NCBI GenBank assembly: GCA_037380725.1
Contig: JARRRL010000041.1
Span: forward strand, 1 to 46,133
Source: JARRRL01 sp037380725
Lineage (GTDB): Bacteria; Pseudomonadota; Gammaproteobacteria; Pseudomonadales; JANQJO01
Reading direction: 5' to 3'
Length of the DNA: 46,133 nt
The notes under the pieces were generated by a model. It did not search any database and had not been told where the DNA came from. It saw only the letters and a list, made by a program, of their open reading frames with translations. Position 1 is the first letter of the stretch; each line of letters opens with the position of its first letter. This document shows, piece after piece, positions 16,771-26,994 of the stretch. Position numbers and translations under genes: made by a program.

Positions 16771-17895
16771 ATCACCCAATATACCGAGCATTCGACGCAA
16801 GGGTTCCGCCGCTCCCCACAACAGTTGATCCCCTACGGTAAAAGCCGCCATATATTCAGGCCCCATACTCAAACTGTGAATACGCCCAATGGGCACCGAT
16901 AAGGTACCAGTGACCGCAGCAGGGGTTAATTGGGCCAGGGTTGATGCTCGATCATTCGGCACGACCCGAACCCACTCGTTATGATCAGCCAACATCGCTT
17001 CCACTTCAGTTGGTGGCATAGGACGTTTCAGTTTCAAAGTCAAAGCCTGACTGTGGCAACGCATAGCACCAACGCGCACACAAATGCCATCAATGTGTAT
17101 GGGATCGTTTAAACGCGCTAAAATTTTATTGGCTTCGGCCTCGGCCTTCCATTCCTCCCGTGTTCGCCCAGCCTCCACGGCGGCATCAATCCACGGCAAT
17201 AAACTGCCCGCTAACGGTGCACCCGCCTGCTCAATGGGAAACGTGTCGGCTCTCAGACATTGAGATACCCGCTGATCGATGTCTAAAATGGCCGCCGCTG
17301 GATCGGACAACAAAGACGACACACTGGTTTCAATCACCCCCATCTGCTGAATCAATTCTTGCATCATCCGGGCTCCAGCACCGGAGGCCGCCTGATAGGT
17401 GTGCGGACTGACCCATTCCACCAAATCGCGCTCCAATAAACCGCCCAGCGCCATCAGCAACAGGGACACCGTGCAATTTCCACCAATAAAATCGTTGACC
17501 CCATCATTTAAGGCGCGATCAATCACCGAGCGATTCACCGGATCCAACACGATGACACTGGATGTCGCCATGCGCAGTGTAGAAGCCGCATCCACCCAGT
17601 ATCCCTTCCAACCGCGCTCACGCAATGGACCATGAACCGCTTGTGTATACGCCCCACCTTGACACGTGAGAATAACATCCATATCCGCTAAGGCATCCAA
17701 ATCGTACGCGTCTTGCAATACGCCCCGCTGCTCAGTGCCACACCCCGTATCCGGTCCCCTTTGTCCAACCTGTGAAGAACTGAAAAAAACGGGCGTGGCA
17801 ATCCCATCAAAATCCCCCTCCGATCGCAGGCGTTCCATCAACACCGAACCGACCATACCACGCCAACCCACAAATCCCACTTTCCCCAATGCCAT
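16765..17895 (-). CDS. asd: Aspartate-semialdehyde dehydrogenase
   Basis: The 376-residue protein is an Asd of the gammaproteobacterial type (E. coli 367). It has the NADP-binding start VGFVGWRGMVGSVL, the catalytic cysteine in GGNCTVSLLLMAL, the substrate-binding region SGAGARMMQEL and the conserved MRCHSQALTLKLKR with its His. It reduces aspartyl phosphate to aspartate semialdehyde, the branch point to lysine, diaminopimelate, threonine and methionine. I prefer the ATG at 17895, with GAGG eight bases upstream; the ATG at 17931 would add 12 residues. It is transcribed away from queG, and mpl follows about 200 bases downstream. Its stop codon lies inside a six-copy tandem repeat. Confidence 0.95.
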   Translation of the reverse strand: MALGKVGFVGWRGMVGSVLMERLRSEGDFDGIATPVFFSSSQVGQRGPDTGCGTEQRGVLQDAYDLDALADMDVILTCQGGAYTQAVHGPLRERGWKGYWVDAASTLRMATSSVIVLDPVNRSVIDRALNDGVNDFIGGNCTVSLLLMALGGLLERDLVEWVSPHTYQAASGAGARMMQELIQQMGVIETSVSSLLSDPAAAILDIDQRVSQCLRADTFPIEQAGAPLAGSLLPWIDAAVEAGRTREEWKAEAEANKILARLNDPIHIDGICVRVGAMRCHSQALTLKLKRPMPPTEVEAMLADHNEWVRVVPNDRASTLAQLTPAAVTGTLSVPIGRIHSLSMGPEYMAAFTVGDQLLWGAAEPLRRMLGILGDA

Positions 17896-17932
17896 ATTGA
17901 TAACCTCAACAAAAAATACGTTCAACGACACA

Positions 17933-17961
17933 TTAACGAATCAAGCCAAGACGGCTAAAAT
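17933..17961 (+). promoter_or_regulatory. Candidate sigma-70 promoter for queG
   Basis: TTAACG (17933-17938) and TAAAAT (17956-17961) are separated by 17 bp, about 85 bases before the predicted queG start. Confidence 0.4.
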
Positions 17962-18044
17962 ACACGGCGACACAGCAATAAGGAACAGGCCAACGCCACG
18001 AATGTCAATGCGACGACTGCCAACACCAAGGCTAAACACACACC

Positions 18045-19210
18045 ATGTCATCTCCTTCTCCAAACGATAACACAAGCTCCAAAGCCACGCCCACAGTGGA
18101 TGCGACACGTCGTATTTTCACGAGCCCAGAAGACGAATCGGCACATCAANNNNNNNAAAAGAAGCGACCGATTTGGGTTTCGAGAAAGTGGGCATTGCGT
18201 CGACTGATTTGCGCCAAGATCGCGAGCGTTTTCGCGCCTGGGTTGCCGACGGTTTGCACGCCGATCTGGATTACCTCACTCGACACGGTGAAAAACGATT
18301 TCAACCCGAAGTACTGGTGCCCGGCACCGTCAGCATCATTTGCGTCCGCCTGAATTATTTATTTCCCGGCTTAGACAGCGTCAAAACGCTCAATGACCGT
18401 CGCAAAGCGTACATTTCGCGTTACGCATTGGGTCGCGATTATCACAAAGTGCTTCGTACAAAACTGCAGAAATTGGCCACGCGTCTGAGCGAGCGATGGG
18501 GTCCCTTCGGTTACCGCGTATTCACCGACAGCGCTCCCGTATTGGAAAAACCCTTAGCATCGCAAGCCGGACTGGGTTGGATGGGAAAGCACACCTTGAT
18601 TTTGGATAAATCGGTCGGCTCATGGTTTTTTCTGGGCGAACTGTTCACGGACTTGCCCCTGCCCATCAGCAGCCCCGTTGAACCCCATTGCGGTAAATGC
18701 CGCGCGTGCCTGCGCGTTTGCCCCACTCAAGCCATCATTGAACCGTACCGATTGGACGCCGGACGCTGCATCTCGTATTTGACCATTGAGAACAAAGGCC
18801 CCATCGCACCTGAACTGCGTCCGTTATTGGGGAATCGTATTTTTGGCTGCGATGATTGCCAATTGATCTGTCCCTGGAACCGCTGGGCAAAAACCACGAC
18901 TGTGGCAGACTTCACACCACGACACGGGCTCGATGCCACTGACATCGTAACGCTGCTGTACTGGGACGAAAGCGACTTTTTGCAACGTACAGCGGGTAAC
19001 CCGCTGCGACGAGCGGGGTATGGGGGCTGGGTGCGCAACCTGTGTGTCGCTGCTGGCAACGCACCCGGTGACCCCGCATTACTGCAGGCGCTGCATCAGA
19101 AAAAAACAGCGCTTTCCGCTCATTCTGCTGACAAGACGCCAGCCTGGTTAATGGAACACCTGGCCGACGCCATTCACAAGCAGGAATCGCGATTGGGCAC
19201 AGCAGAGTGA
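18045..19210 (+). CDS. queG: Epoxyqueuosine reductase (interrupted by sequence gap)
   Basis: The part after the gap matches QueG along its length, from LGFEKVGIASTDL to the C-terminus. It includes SRYALGRDYHK, DSAPVLEKPLA and GLGWMGKHTLIL. Two [4Fe-4S] ligand sets are present: CGKCRACLRVCP and CDDCQLICPWN. The enzyme is a cobalamin-dependent reductase that makes queuosine from epoxyqueuosine in tRNA. Seven Ns (18150-18156) lie near the N-terminus. The ATG at 18045 opens a frame up to the gap that does not match the downstream frame if the gap is exactly seven bases; a gap of 6 or 9 would restore it. The N-terminal 35 residues are therefore provisional. The frame downstream is open from codon AAA at 18158. 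QueG, Orn and RsgA are close neighbours here, as in E. coli. Confidence 0.88.
18150..18156. other. Assembly gap of 7 Ns in queG
   Basis: A run of seven Ns interrupts the 5' part of queG. Flanking frames do not agree with a gap of this length. Confidence 0.95.
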
Positions 19211-19235
19211 CGCGCAACGAGCAAGGCTCGGTCCA

Positions 19236-19565
19236 TCAAAAGGAAAGCCGTCCACTGTTCGGACTGCCTACCTTATTTGGTTTGAGCTTGAAAGCGCCAT
19301 TTTCTCGCATGTTACTCCCGTGCGACCCCCCACCATCCATTCGAGACAACGAACCGGCATGCCCAGGATAGACGACGTCAGCTTTTTGTACCAAAGCAGC
19401 TAAGCGCTCAGGGATGCTCGACAAATTGCGATACAACTCATTAAACGCCACATCTGTCACGCCTGCCTGTATATCAAACGCTGCATTCAATGCCTCAACC
19501 GAGGCCAAACTGGATTTATCGGATTTCTTTGATGGCATAAAATTCGATTCAGCCACAAACGCCAT
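19236..19565 (-). CDS. Small hypothetical protein
   Basis: The 109-residue product is not recognised. Residues 10-70 look helical and soluble; the C-terminus is rich in Gly, Ser and Asn and probably disordered. An internal ATG at 19538 would give a 100-residue form starting MPSKKS. Neither start has a good ribosome-binding site. It converges with queG (25-base gap). The composition is credible for a protein, but it could be a chance open frame. Confidence 0.4.
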   Translation of the reverse strand: MAFVAESNFMPSKKSDKSSLASVEALNAAFDIQAGVTDVAFNELYRNLSSIPERLAALVQKADVVYPGHAGSLSRMDGGGSHGSNMRENGAFKLKPNKVGSPNSGRLSF

Positions 19566-20430
19566 TCACCGCACCCAAAAACATCACATTAAGCTGAACC
19601 ATGATGTCATTCGGTTGTCCTTAGAATGGGTATATGGTCTGCTCCTGTTTGCACAGAACACTCGAACACGGTCAGTCACCACACCACAACTTTCTAAACC
19701 CGTCGTACCTATTAACCGATATGCCAACACCTCTAATAACAAGACGTTTCAGCATCAACAGTAAACAGCTGACAAAACGTCCAGACACAGCACTAATTAA
19801 TAGCCCGCGTCCAGGGACTCGATAGAGTCGGTCGCGCCAAGCCCATCCATAAGCTAACACCGCTTTGTAAGCTCTACGACACACTTCTCCTATGACACAG
19901 CAACTGAACAACAACTTGTCAAGCACGTACACAAGGCCAATAACAGCCTTCATTGCACCCCATCTTTATCAGCAACACATACGTTTAGCACCAACCATAC
20001 TCTCTAGCTAGCCCCAACTACCTCTAGCAACAACTCTCTACTGAGTGAGCACCATCTGTTTTGGCACCCAATCCTGAGCGCTCCATGGACACTAACCCAA
20101 CTCACTCCGCCACCTGGACAGGAGCTGCGAGTACTAAACGCATTCATAGCCTTCGGAACAGGACACCGCGCAACAAGCGATTGCCTTACCGGTAAACGAG
20201 TAGCTCCATTTTGTTTCGTTTTTGTTCTTATTGCTCGACTGGACCCCGTGTTGATTGAGCGCCCAGTAGAACCCGCTTTGTGAGCTGAGCAAGTTAAACA
20301 ACGCTCAACTTAAATTGTATGCGTTGCATGCGTTTATAGTGCTATCATATCACGACTCAACGCGCCCGCTCTATCCTCGCCCAAGTCATCCCCATCTCCC
20401 CCCACTTCGCACGGCTACGACACAGTACTG
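19566..20430. other. Intergenic region of about 860 bases
   Basis: No recognisable gene or RNA. A 93-residue minus-strand open frame (19672-19953) has poor protein-like character. The end near 20414-20443 holds a direct repeat that includes the orn stop. Confidence 0.4.
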
Positions 20431-20443
20431 CTACGACACAGTA
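20414..20443 (-). repeat. 16-bp-period direct repeat spanning the orn stop codon
   Basis: gctacgacacagta occurs at 20414-20427 and 20430-20443. The second copy contains the TAG stop of orn (20431-20433), and the first supplies another TAG just beyond it. Confidence 0.85.
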
Positions 20444-21039
20444 AAAAACGCTTCACGATAGACTTTTAACTCGGCAATGGAGTCATAAATATCATCCATC
20501 GCCAGATGATGCCCACGCTTCGAAACCAATTGCATCGCTTCAGGACGCCAACGACGCGCCAATTCTTTCACGGTGCTGACGTCCAAGTTACGATAGTGGA
20601 AAAATGATTCCAACTCAGGCATATACCGAGCCAGAAAACGCCGATCCTGGCACACGCTGTTCCCACACATCGGACTCTGACCCGCACGGAGGTGTTCACG
20701 TAAGAATGCCAAGGTTTGCTGCTCAGCCGTCGCCGTATCCACATCACTCTGGCGCACGCGTTCCAACAAGCCTGACCCCCCGTGGTGCCGTTGATTCCAC
20801 TCGTCCATTTTCTCCAGGTAACGCTCGGGTTGCTTAACCGCCAACACCGGACCTTCAGCGATTGTTTCCAAATTCGCATCCGTAACCACTGTTGCAATTT
20901 CGATGATGACCTCAGATTCAACGATCAACCCCGTCATTTCCAAATCAATCCAAATCAAGCGATTCAATTCATCACTCACCCCCGATGCTTCACTTTTTGT
21001 ATTTTGAGAAGTGTTTTGGGACAACGTGTTTTGGGACAT
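20431..21039 (-). CDS. orn: Oligoribonuclease
   Basis: The 202-residue protein matches Orn (E. coli 181) from RLIWIDLEMTGL on. The DEDD-family acidic residues are present in DLEMTGL, in CGNSVCQDRRFLARYMPELE and in HLAMDDIYDSI, with YRNLDVSTVKELARRW conserved. It degrades two- to five-nucleotide RNAs, including pGpG from cyclic di-GMP breakdown, and is usually essential. The start ATG at 21039 has AGGAG eight bases upstream. The N-terminus is longer than usual and contains a repeated SQNT motif (MSQNTLSQNTSQNT) caused by a small duplication. It diverges from rsgA across 52 bases, so promoters must overlap there. Confidence 0.96.
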   Translation of the reverse strand: MSQNTLSQNTSQNTKSEASGVSDELNRLIWIDLEMTGLIVESEVIIEIATVVTDANLETIAEGPVLAVKQPERYLEKMDEWNQRHHGGSGLLERVRQSDVDTATAEQQTLAFLREHLRAGQSPMCGNSVCQDRRFLARYMPELESFFHYRNLDVSTVKELARRWRPEAMQLVSKRGHHLAMDDIYDSIAELKVYREAFFTVS

Positions 21040-21091
21040 ACATCAAACTCCTGGAATGGTTATCGTTTCTATTTATAGATTTATAAAATAG

Positions 21092-22138
21092 ATGCACGAA
21101 GCTGAAGTTGTTAAAGTTATAGCTAGACGGCACAAAGCCAATTCTACGCTATCGCCACAGCAACAACACCGATTACACTGTCACCCAAACACAGCGCACG
21201 ACGCGAACGACACACCTGGACGCATCGCGCGCAAAAGACAACCAAAACTTTTAGGTATCAATTCAATGCCAGTTAACACGTCTCGCACCCGCCACAGGCA
21301 AAAAAGTGGCCCAACTCGTGGGCAACGTTATTGCTGCCACGCACGCCAACACTTGGAATTAGTGGTGGGAGATCGTGTGCTGTGGGAAGCCAAGCAACAC
21401 ATGAAAGGTTGGATCACAAGCTGCGAACCTCGCGACACCCTCATCGAACGTTTTAGCCACGGACGCAGCACCAAACTCATGGCCGCCAACGTGACGGCAC
21501 TGGTCATCGTGGTTGCACCTAAGCCCGCACCGTCCCGACACTTAATCAACCAATATTTAATCGCAGCAACCATTTTTGGCTGTACCCCGATTATCACGTT
21601 AAACAAATTCGATTTAATGACAGCGGGTGACACCAGCGATTGCATTATTAATCAATACGAGACGCTGGGCTTTACCTGCTTACGCATCAGCACCAAAGAT
21701 CAGTACGGTCTCGACGCACTGGCGCAATTATTAACCCATCACACGGCTATTTTGCTCGGTCAATCCGGCGTGGGCAAATCATCCCTGGTCAAAGCCTGGC
21801 TCCCGGATGAATCCATTGTCGTGGGTGGGTTAAGCAACAGCAATGACTTAGGACGTCACACCACAAGCAACTCCACCTTGTACCACTTACCATCTGGCGG
21901 CCACTTAATCGATGCGCCAGGCATCCGCGAATTTAAGCTATCCGGTCGACACCCCATCGAAACCCTCTCTCGCGCTTTCCCTGACATCCAACCAAAACTA
22001 CACACGTGCCACTTCCGAGATTGTTCCCACCAGCACGAACCCGATTGCGGACTCAAAGCAGCGGTACAAGCAGGGGAACTCGACGCGCAACGTCTCAGCG
22101 ATTATTTGGCCATTATCAGTCAATTTGGTGCGCGTTAA
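21092..22138 (+). CDS. rsgA: Ribosome small-subunit-dependent GTPase A
   Basis: The 348-residue protein matches RsgA (E. coli 350). It has an N-terminal OB-fold, then the circularly permuted GTPase with G4 (NKFD), G1 (GQSGVGKSS) and G3 (DAPGIREF). The zinc-binding end is CHFRDCSHQHEPDCGL. It matures the 30S subunit. The basic N-terminal segment LSPQQQHRL corresponds to the E. coli start region, supporting the ATG at 21092. It diverges from orn and converges with the GGDEF gene (21-base gap). The rsgA/orn neighbourhood is conserved in gammaproteobacteria. Confidence 0.95.
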   Translation: MHEAEVVKVIARRHKANSTLSPQQQHRLHCHPNTAHDANDTPGRIARKRQPKLLGINSMPVNTSRTRHRQKSGPTRGQRYCCHARQHLELVVGDRVLWEAKQHMKGWITSCEPRDTLIERFSHGRSTKLMAANVTALVIVVAPKPAPSRHLINQYLIAATIFGCTPIITLNKFDLMTAGDTSDCIINQYETLGFTCLRISTKDQYGLDALAQLLTHHTAILLGQSGVGKSSLVKAWLPDESIVVGGLSNSNDLGRHTTSNSTLYHLPSGGHLIDAPGIREFKLSGRHPIETLSRAFPDIQPKLHTCHFRDCSHQHEPDCGLKAAVQAGELDAQRLSDYLAIISQFGAR

Positions 22139-22159
22139 ACGTGTTCGTGACGCATCAAG

Positions 22160-25100
22160 TTAGATTGTTAATTGCCCGATTTCAACACAATTGCGACCAC
22201 GCTGTTTCGCAAGGTATAGGGCATGATCAGCGCTTTCTATTAAATCAGTTATTTTAATTTGTGCATCGGGAATCACGGTCGCCACCCCCACACTGATGGT
22301 TACGATTCCTAACTCACTTCCCTCATGTAATAAATGCAAAGCTTCAACAGTCGCGCGCATACGTTCAGCAACAACACGCGCCCCATTGATGGTGGTGTCG
22401 GGTAAAACCAAAACAAATTCTTCCCCACCATATCGAGCCACCAAATCAGTACCCTCGCGCGCCGTACACTTCAATGCACGTGCCACCTCACTCAGGCAAG
22501 TATCTCCTTGCTGATGCCCATAACGATCATTATAAAGTTTGAATTTATCAACATCAATCAACCCGACACTCAGTGAATAGCAAGCGCGTCGTGCTCGCAA
22601 CCACTCCGATTCAATGACATCTGCAAATCGCCGTCGATTGGCTAATCCCGTCAAGGCGTCCGTGGAACTTAATTCTTCCAAACGCCGATTGGCCTTCTCC
22701 AGCGCCTCGGTGCGCTCAATGACTCTGTCTTCGAGTGTCGAGTATAAACGAGCATTTTCCAACGACACCGCAAGCTGCCCTGTAATCAGCGTAACGGTAT
22801 CCAATAAGGATTTTTGAAATACGCCTCGGATTAAGCTATTTTCTAACAATATCACGGCACACAATTGCCCATGATTTAAAATAGGTGCCACCATCAGAGA
22901 ACAATACTTTAATTTTTTGAAATAAGGATCATCGACACAGCGATCATCCTGCAACGCATCTTTCACTAAGATGGGTTGTTGATTTCGCAATGCGAATTTA
23001 AAAACAGACAGGGGTATCAAACCCGCCTTGCCAGCCTCCTCCACTGAAATCGCCTGGGTAAGATTACTTTCGGTGGGCGATGGTCTTAAAGTCCAAGTCC
23101 CCGACTCATCGTCCAGCAATGCCAACAACACTTTGGTCGCGCCGGTCAGTGAACACAACAACTCCACAACTTTTACTTCTAATCGCTCCAAATTGGTCTC
23201 GGAACTTAACATCTGAGACGCGCTCAAGATGGCCAACATATCTATTGATTCCGAACCAAGCACCACACTGCCATAACGTTTTCTCGAACCCGATTGCTCA
23301 ACAGAACCTGCGTCGGATTCCGTTTTCAAACCAAACGCATGCAAATCGTATTCGGATTCCAATCGTTTGACTTTCGCGACCGCCCCCCATTTTTCGTAAT
23401 AATATCGCGCCCGTTTTATCAACGAAAGTCCCAAATGGGGTAAATCATGTTCAAGATAAAAAAGTCCGGCTCGCTCCGTGATGACTGGCTTATACCATCC
23501 TTGTAAAGTCGCTTCGTTTTTCAGGACTTTGTCAAATGCAACGGCAGCTTGGTGAAAATGTCCACACGCAGCCTCGTATTCGGCTTCAATCCAATGTAAC
23601 AAGTATGAAAATTTATTGGGCGCCTCCGTCGCACGACGAACCCACCATGCTCGACACGTCTCAAATTCAGATTGAATGGCCGTCATTTCCGTCTCGGTCG
23701 CCTGACGAACCCGTTCAGCTAATGCCAGGGATCGATATAAATAGACACAAAAAGAACCAAAATGCGGCTTCGTATACGGGAGAATCGTTATCAACGCTTC
23801 CGAGTGTTTAACCAAAAGCGATGGTTCCCCAAATATGATACCAAACATCGCAAGACGAGCGTGCACCACTGCTGTCGCATTTGGATCATGTTGCGACGCT
23901 TCAATCAACGCTATCCAATCACAATCCGCTTGCGTAAGCGGATCACCCTCCTCAGAAAACTGTAAAGTCTGAAGGACATATTGGTACGCCGTGAATTGCA
24001 ACAGGCATTGTGAATTTCCCGTACGTTCAGCGAACGACAACGCCTTTTCAACTTCGGCCTTGCACACTTCCAACAACGGATTCGATTCCAGTAAGAACGG
24101 TATCGAAACAATAAAAGTATAGCCAGCGCTGTGCACATCACCGACTTGCAACAATCCTTCATACGCCTGCTGGGCAATCGCCACACCCGTCGAAAATGGC
24201 TCAAACCACACACTACAACTGAGCGCGTAAAGAAACAATCCCCGTGGTATTTCACTCGTATAATCACGCTCAGTCGCCACGTCCAACAGGTGGCGCACCG
24301 CACGATACCCCAATTGATACTCCTCCTTAAATATAATCGTCGCAAAAGCCGCATGGGCGGCGGGGCAAATCAACTCAGCACAAGGACCGTATTCAATCCA
24401 TAAACGAATCGACTCAAATACCAACCAAATCATGGTGCGAATATTGCTGTAAAATGCCACGGACATCAGAGCATCAATCAAGCGGGCTGCGGCACGAATG
24501 CGTTCATCACAACACGGGGAATTGCGTACATCAACGCGACTGTCGCCTTCATCAATGCGGTTTAACCAACGGCAGAAAAGTTCGAATCGACTGTTCAGTT
24601 CCGCATCCAATTCCGCAGGACACGTTCCCATATGGATACCCAATTTCGCCAGCACACTGAATCCCAGCGCAAGCGCATCCTCATTTCGTCCTCGATGAAA
24701 TAAACTGATAATTTGAATTCGAATGACATTGATCAAATCGATGGGCGCATTGCCGTGCAATTCAATTGTACGATAAACGGCATCCGTTTCTTCCAAACGT
24801 CCTAAATGATATAACGTGCTATGCCATAACCTTTCCAAGGTCTGTCGCCGTTTATCATTGGCGGCAATTTTTAAATCATCCATCAATGCCAATGCCGCCA
24901 GTAAATAACATTCCGCCATGTCTGAACGTAACGCTTCACTTGCTTTCATGGCGGTGGTATAAAATAAATCAATTAAAAGTCGTTTTTCAGATTTGGCTTT
25001 CACCCATTTGACCGTGGCCAGATATAACTCCGCGGCTTTACTGGCAAAAGCAGACTGTTCCGCCAAACGGCGAGCCAAGGTTAACTGCAATTCGAGTCGG

Positions 25101-26488
25101 GATTTTTCCGACAAAGAACGATACACAGCCTCCTGCACCCGATCATGCCTGAAAGTCACCATCTGCTGTTCCAGCACCAATAAACCGTCTTCCAGAGCGG
25201 GTAATATCCCCGACTCAATTTCTGGCTCGGAACCCTGACTGGCGACAGCTAAAAGCCGCAGCGACGTATCACAACCTAGGCATGCGATCGACTTCAATAC
25301 TGTCTGTGTAAACAATGGCAAACGCGCAATACGAACCGTCAGCAATTCCATCACCGTACTCGCGCCCACATATTGACGAATCGCATTGGTATCCCATTGC
25401 CAACGTCGATGAGCGGGATATAAAATTCGCTCATGGCGTAACGCATTAATCAACTCAACGGTATCAAATGGATTTCCGGACGTGTGAGAAGCAATCACAT
25501 CACGCAGCGGCAAAACGTCTTCAGGGCTCATTCTGAGCATTTCTGCTAAGAACCGCATCAGACTGACGGGTGGCAAATTTCGTAAACAAAGTATTTCGGG
25601 AATGAGAGATTGCTTCCGCCAACGCGTCAGCATGGCACAGAGCGGATGCGTTGAATCGAGTTCCGCTTCGCGAAAAGCGCCAATCAATAAAAGACCATGA
25701 ATATCCGGATCCGTGAGTACGCCATTGATGAAGTCCAAGGCATTGGCATCCGCCCACTGTAAATCGTCTATGATCAGCGCCACAGGCCGTTTCGGATCGG
25801 CAACCGCTCGCAGCAAATCAAGCACTGCACGCCGTTTTCGCGCACGCAACAGCAATGAATTATCGCTAATGATTTCTGGCTCAACGCCCAGAATACACGC
25901 CATCTGCGGATTCAAGGTGGCCATCAATGCCGCATTGGTTCCCAATACAGACACTAAGCGCTGACGCTGCGCATCAAAATTCTGCTCAGATTCTATCTGC
26001 AACAGATGACTCAGCGCCTTTAAAATCTGATTGATGGGTCCTTCATCCGTCGCATCATGAAATTGATCAAATTTACCAGATATAAACCACCCTCGATGCA
26101 GCGCAACCAATGGGCGCAATTCAGTAATTAAAGCGGTTTTGCCAACACCGGGTGGACCTGAGATCAATAATCCACGCTGGACAGAATGCATTGCCCTCTC
26201 TAGCGCTGATTTTAAGTTGGCGATTTCAGCATCACGCCCTATCAATCGAGAGGGCGCGGTGAATCGCACAGGAAAATCATTGGCACCCAACTCAAATAAA
26301 CAATCGTCACTCTTTTCCAATTGCTCGGACAGGCATACCAAATCATTCAGCAAGCCATCGGCGCTCTGGTAACGTCTGTCGGGTTCTTTATTTAACAAGC
26401 GCATAATGATCGCCGAAAACGCTGGCGCCAGCTTGAGATTCAGTTCAATGGGCTCAGTCGGTATACACGCTAAAATATCGTGAATCAA
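22160..26488 (-). CDS. ATPase/GAF/diguanylate cyclase portion of a split signalling kinase
   Basis: The 1442-residue frame starts inside the last helices of a serine/threonine kinase domain (IHDILACIP, then LLNKEPDRRYQSADGLL). It continues with an AAA/MalT-like ATPase with Walker A GPPGVGKT near residue 112 and Walker B IIDDLQWAD near 238. A long helical TPR-like region follows, then a GAF domain (about 1086-1246), a short coiled coil and a GGDEF domain (about 1276-1439). The GGEEF motif is intact, so cyclic di-GMP synthesis is possible. The inhibitory RxxD site is absent (REGTD has one extra residue). In the other frame the sequence just upstream reads GRPPFCQEDPLQL, showing this is the 3' part of the gene that begins at 26994. 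The listed start is therefore not a natural one. Confidence 0.85.
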   Translation of the reverse strand: MIHDILACIPTEPIELNLKLAPAFSAIIMRLLNKEPDRRYQSADGLLNDLVCLSEQLEKSDDCLFELGANDFPVRFTAPSRLIGRDAEIANLKSALERAMHSVQRGLLISGPPGVGKTALITELRPLVALHRGWFISGKFDQFHDATDEGPINQILKALSHLLQIESEQNFDAQRQRLVSVLGTNAALMATLNPQMACILGVEPEIISDNSLLLRARKRRAVLDLLRAVADPKRPVALIIDDLQWADANALDFINGVLTDPDIHGLLLIGAFREAELDSTHPLCAMLTRWRKQSLIPEILCLRNLPPVSLMRFLAEMLRMSPEDVLPLRDVIASHTSGNPFDTVELINALRHERILYPAHRRWQWDTNAIRQYVGASTVMELLTVRIARLPLFTQTVLKSIACLGCDTSLRLLAVASQGSEPEIESGILPALEDGLLVLEQQMVTFRHDRVQEAVYRSLSEKSRLELQLTLARRLAEQSAFASKAAELYLATVKWVKAKSEKRLLIDLFYTTAMKASEALRSDMAECYLLAALALMDDLKIAANDKRRQTLERLWHSTLYHLGRLEETDAVYRTIELHGNAPIDLINVIRIQIISLFHRGRNEDALALGFSVLAKLGIHMGTCPAELDAELNSRFELFCRWLNRIDEGDSRVDVRNSPCCDERIRAAARLIDALMSVAFYSNIRTMIWLVFESIRLWIEYGPCAELICPAAHAAFATIIFKEEYQLGYRAVRHLLDVATERDYTSEIPRGLFLYALSCSVWFEPFSTGVAIAQQAYEGLLQVGDVHSAGYTFIVSIPFLLESNPLLEVCKAEVEKALSFAERTGNSQCLLQFTAYQYVLQTLQFSEEGDPLTQADCDWIALIEASQHDPNATAVVHARLAMFGIIFGEPSLLVKHSEALITILPYTKPHFGSFCVYLYRSLALAERVRQATETEMTAIQSEFETCRAWWVRRATEAPNKFSYLLHWIEAEYEAACGHFHQAAVAFDKVLKNEATLQGWYKPVITERAGLFYLEHDLPHLGLSLIKRARYYYEKWGAVAKVKRLESEYDLHAFGLKTESDAGSVEQSGSRKRYGSVVLGSESIDMLAILSASQMLSSETNLERLEVKVVELLCSLTGATKVLLALLDDESGTWTLRPSPTESNLTQAISVEEAGKAGLIPLSVFKFALRNQQPILVKDALQDDRCVDDPYFKKLKYCSLMVAPILNHGQLCAVILLENSLIRGVFQKSLLDTVTLITGQLAVSLENARLYSTLEDRVIERTEALEKANRRLEELSSTDALTGLANRRRFADVIESEWLRARRACYSLSVGLIDVDKFKLYNDRYGHQQGDTCLSEVARALKCTAREGTDLVARYGGEEFVLVLPDTTINGARVVAERMRATVEALHLLHEGSELGIVTISVGVATVIPDAQIKITDLIESADHALYLAKQRGRNCVEIGQLTI

Positions 26489-26994
26489 CTGCAGAGGATC
26501 TTCTTGACAAAATGGCGGGCGACCACAGCAAATGTCGTTGCCAAATTAAAATCAATTAAAATGGGTTGACAGGACTCACGCAACAGTAAAATATTGGATG
26601 ATGTGATATCTTTATGTATGACGCCGACTTGATGAACCTCACGCAGAATGCGCGTGACCTGAATCGCAAATCTCGTCAACGCCTGCGTTGACGATCTTGG
26701 GCTGAATACCTCATTCGAACACTGACAATCTTGATCTTCCAAAGCCAAAACATTAGCCGGTACTTGACTGTTATCCCGTACAAGACGCGGCACACCAGGC
26801 ACCTTCGATAACAACTCCAAAATTCGCCGCTCATGACGCACGCGCGCTACGGCATTGTCCCTGAGTTGTTCTTTATAGATCACCGAGCTAGCGTCCGCAT
26901 GTTTTAGGCGAATAACGCGTGTGTCATCACTTTTATAAATTACGGTTACTTCATGTTGGGCAAGATCATCTTGCCATACTTTCTGTGACGGCAT
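26485..26994 (-). pseudogene. N-terminal kinase fragment of the same signalling protein
   Basis: The 169-residue frame is the first half of a PknB-like kinase domain. It has the N-lobe Lys (VIYKEQL), a catalytic loop HKDITSSNILL and DFNLAT in place of DFG. The reading frame ends soon after DFNLATTF and continues out of frame with GRPPFCQEDPLQLIHD, which belongs to the end of the kinase C-lobe. The activation loop and the APEQTGR-type and Asp-x-x-Ser/Thr-Asp segments that normally separate these are missing. I estimate that about 160 nt are lost near 26520. The start ATG at 26994 is the only good candidate. Together with 22160-26488 it was once one gene of about 1650 codons. Confidence 0.8.

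Noticed and set aside
19672..19953. 93-codon minus-strand frame between the small hypothetical gene and orn
   Set aside because: It has hydrophobic stretches and a GGGG before its ATG, but composition is irregular and there is no recognised family; kept out as too weak.
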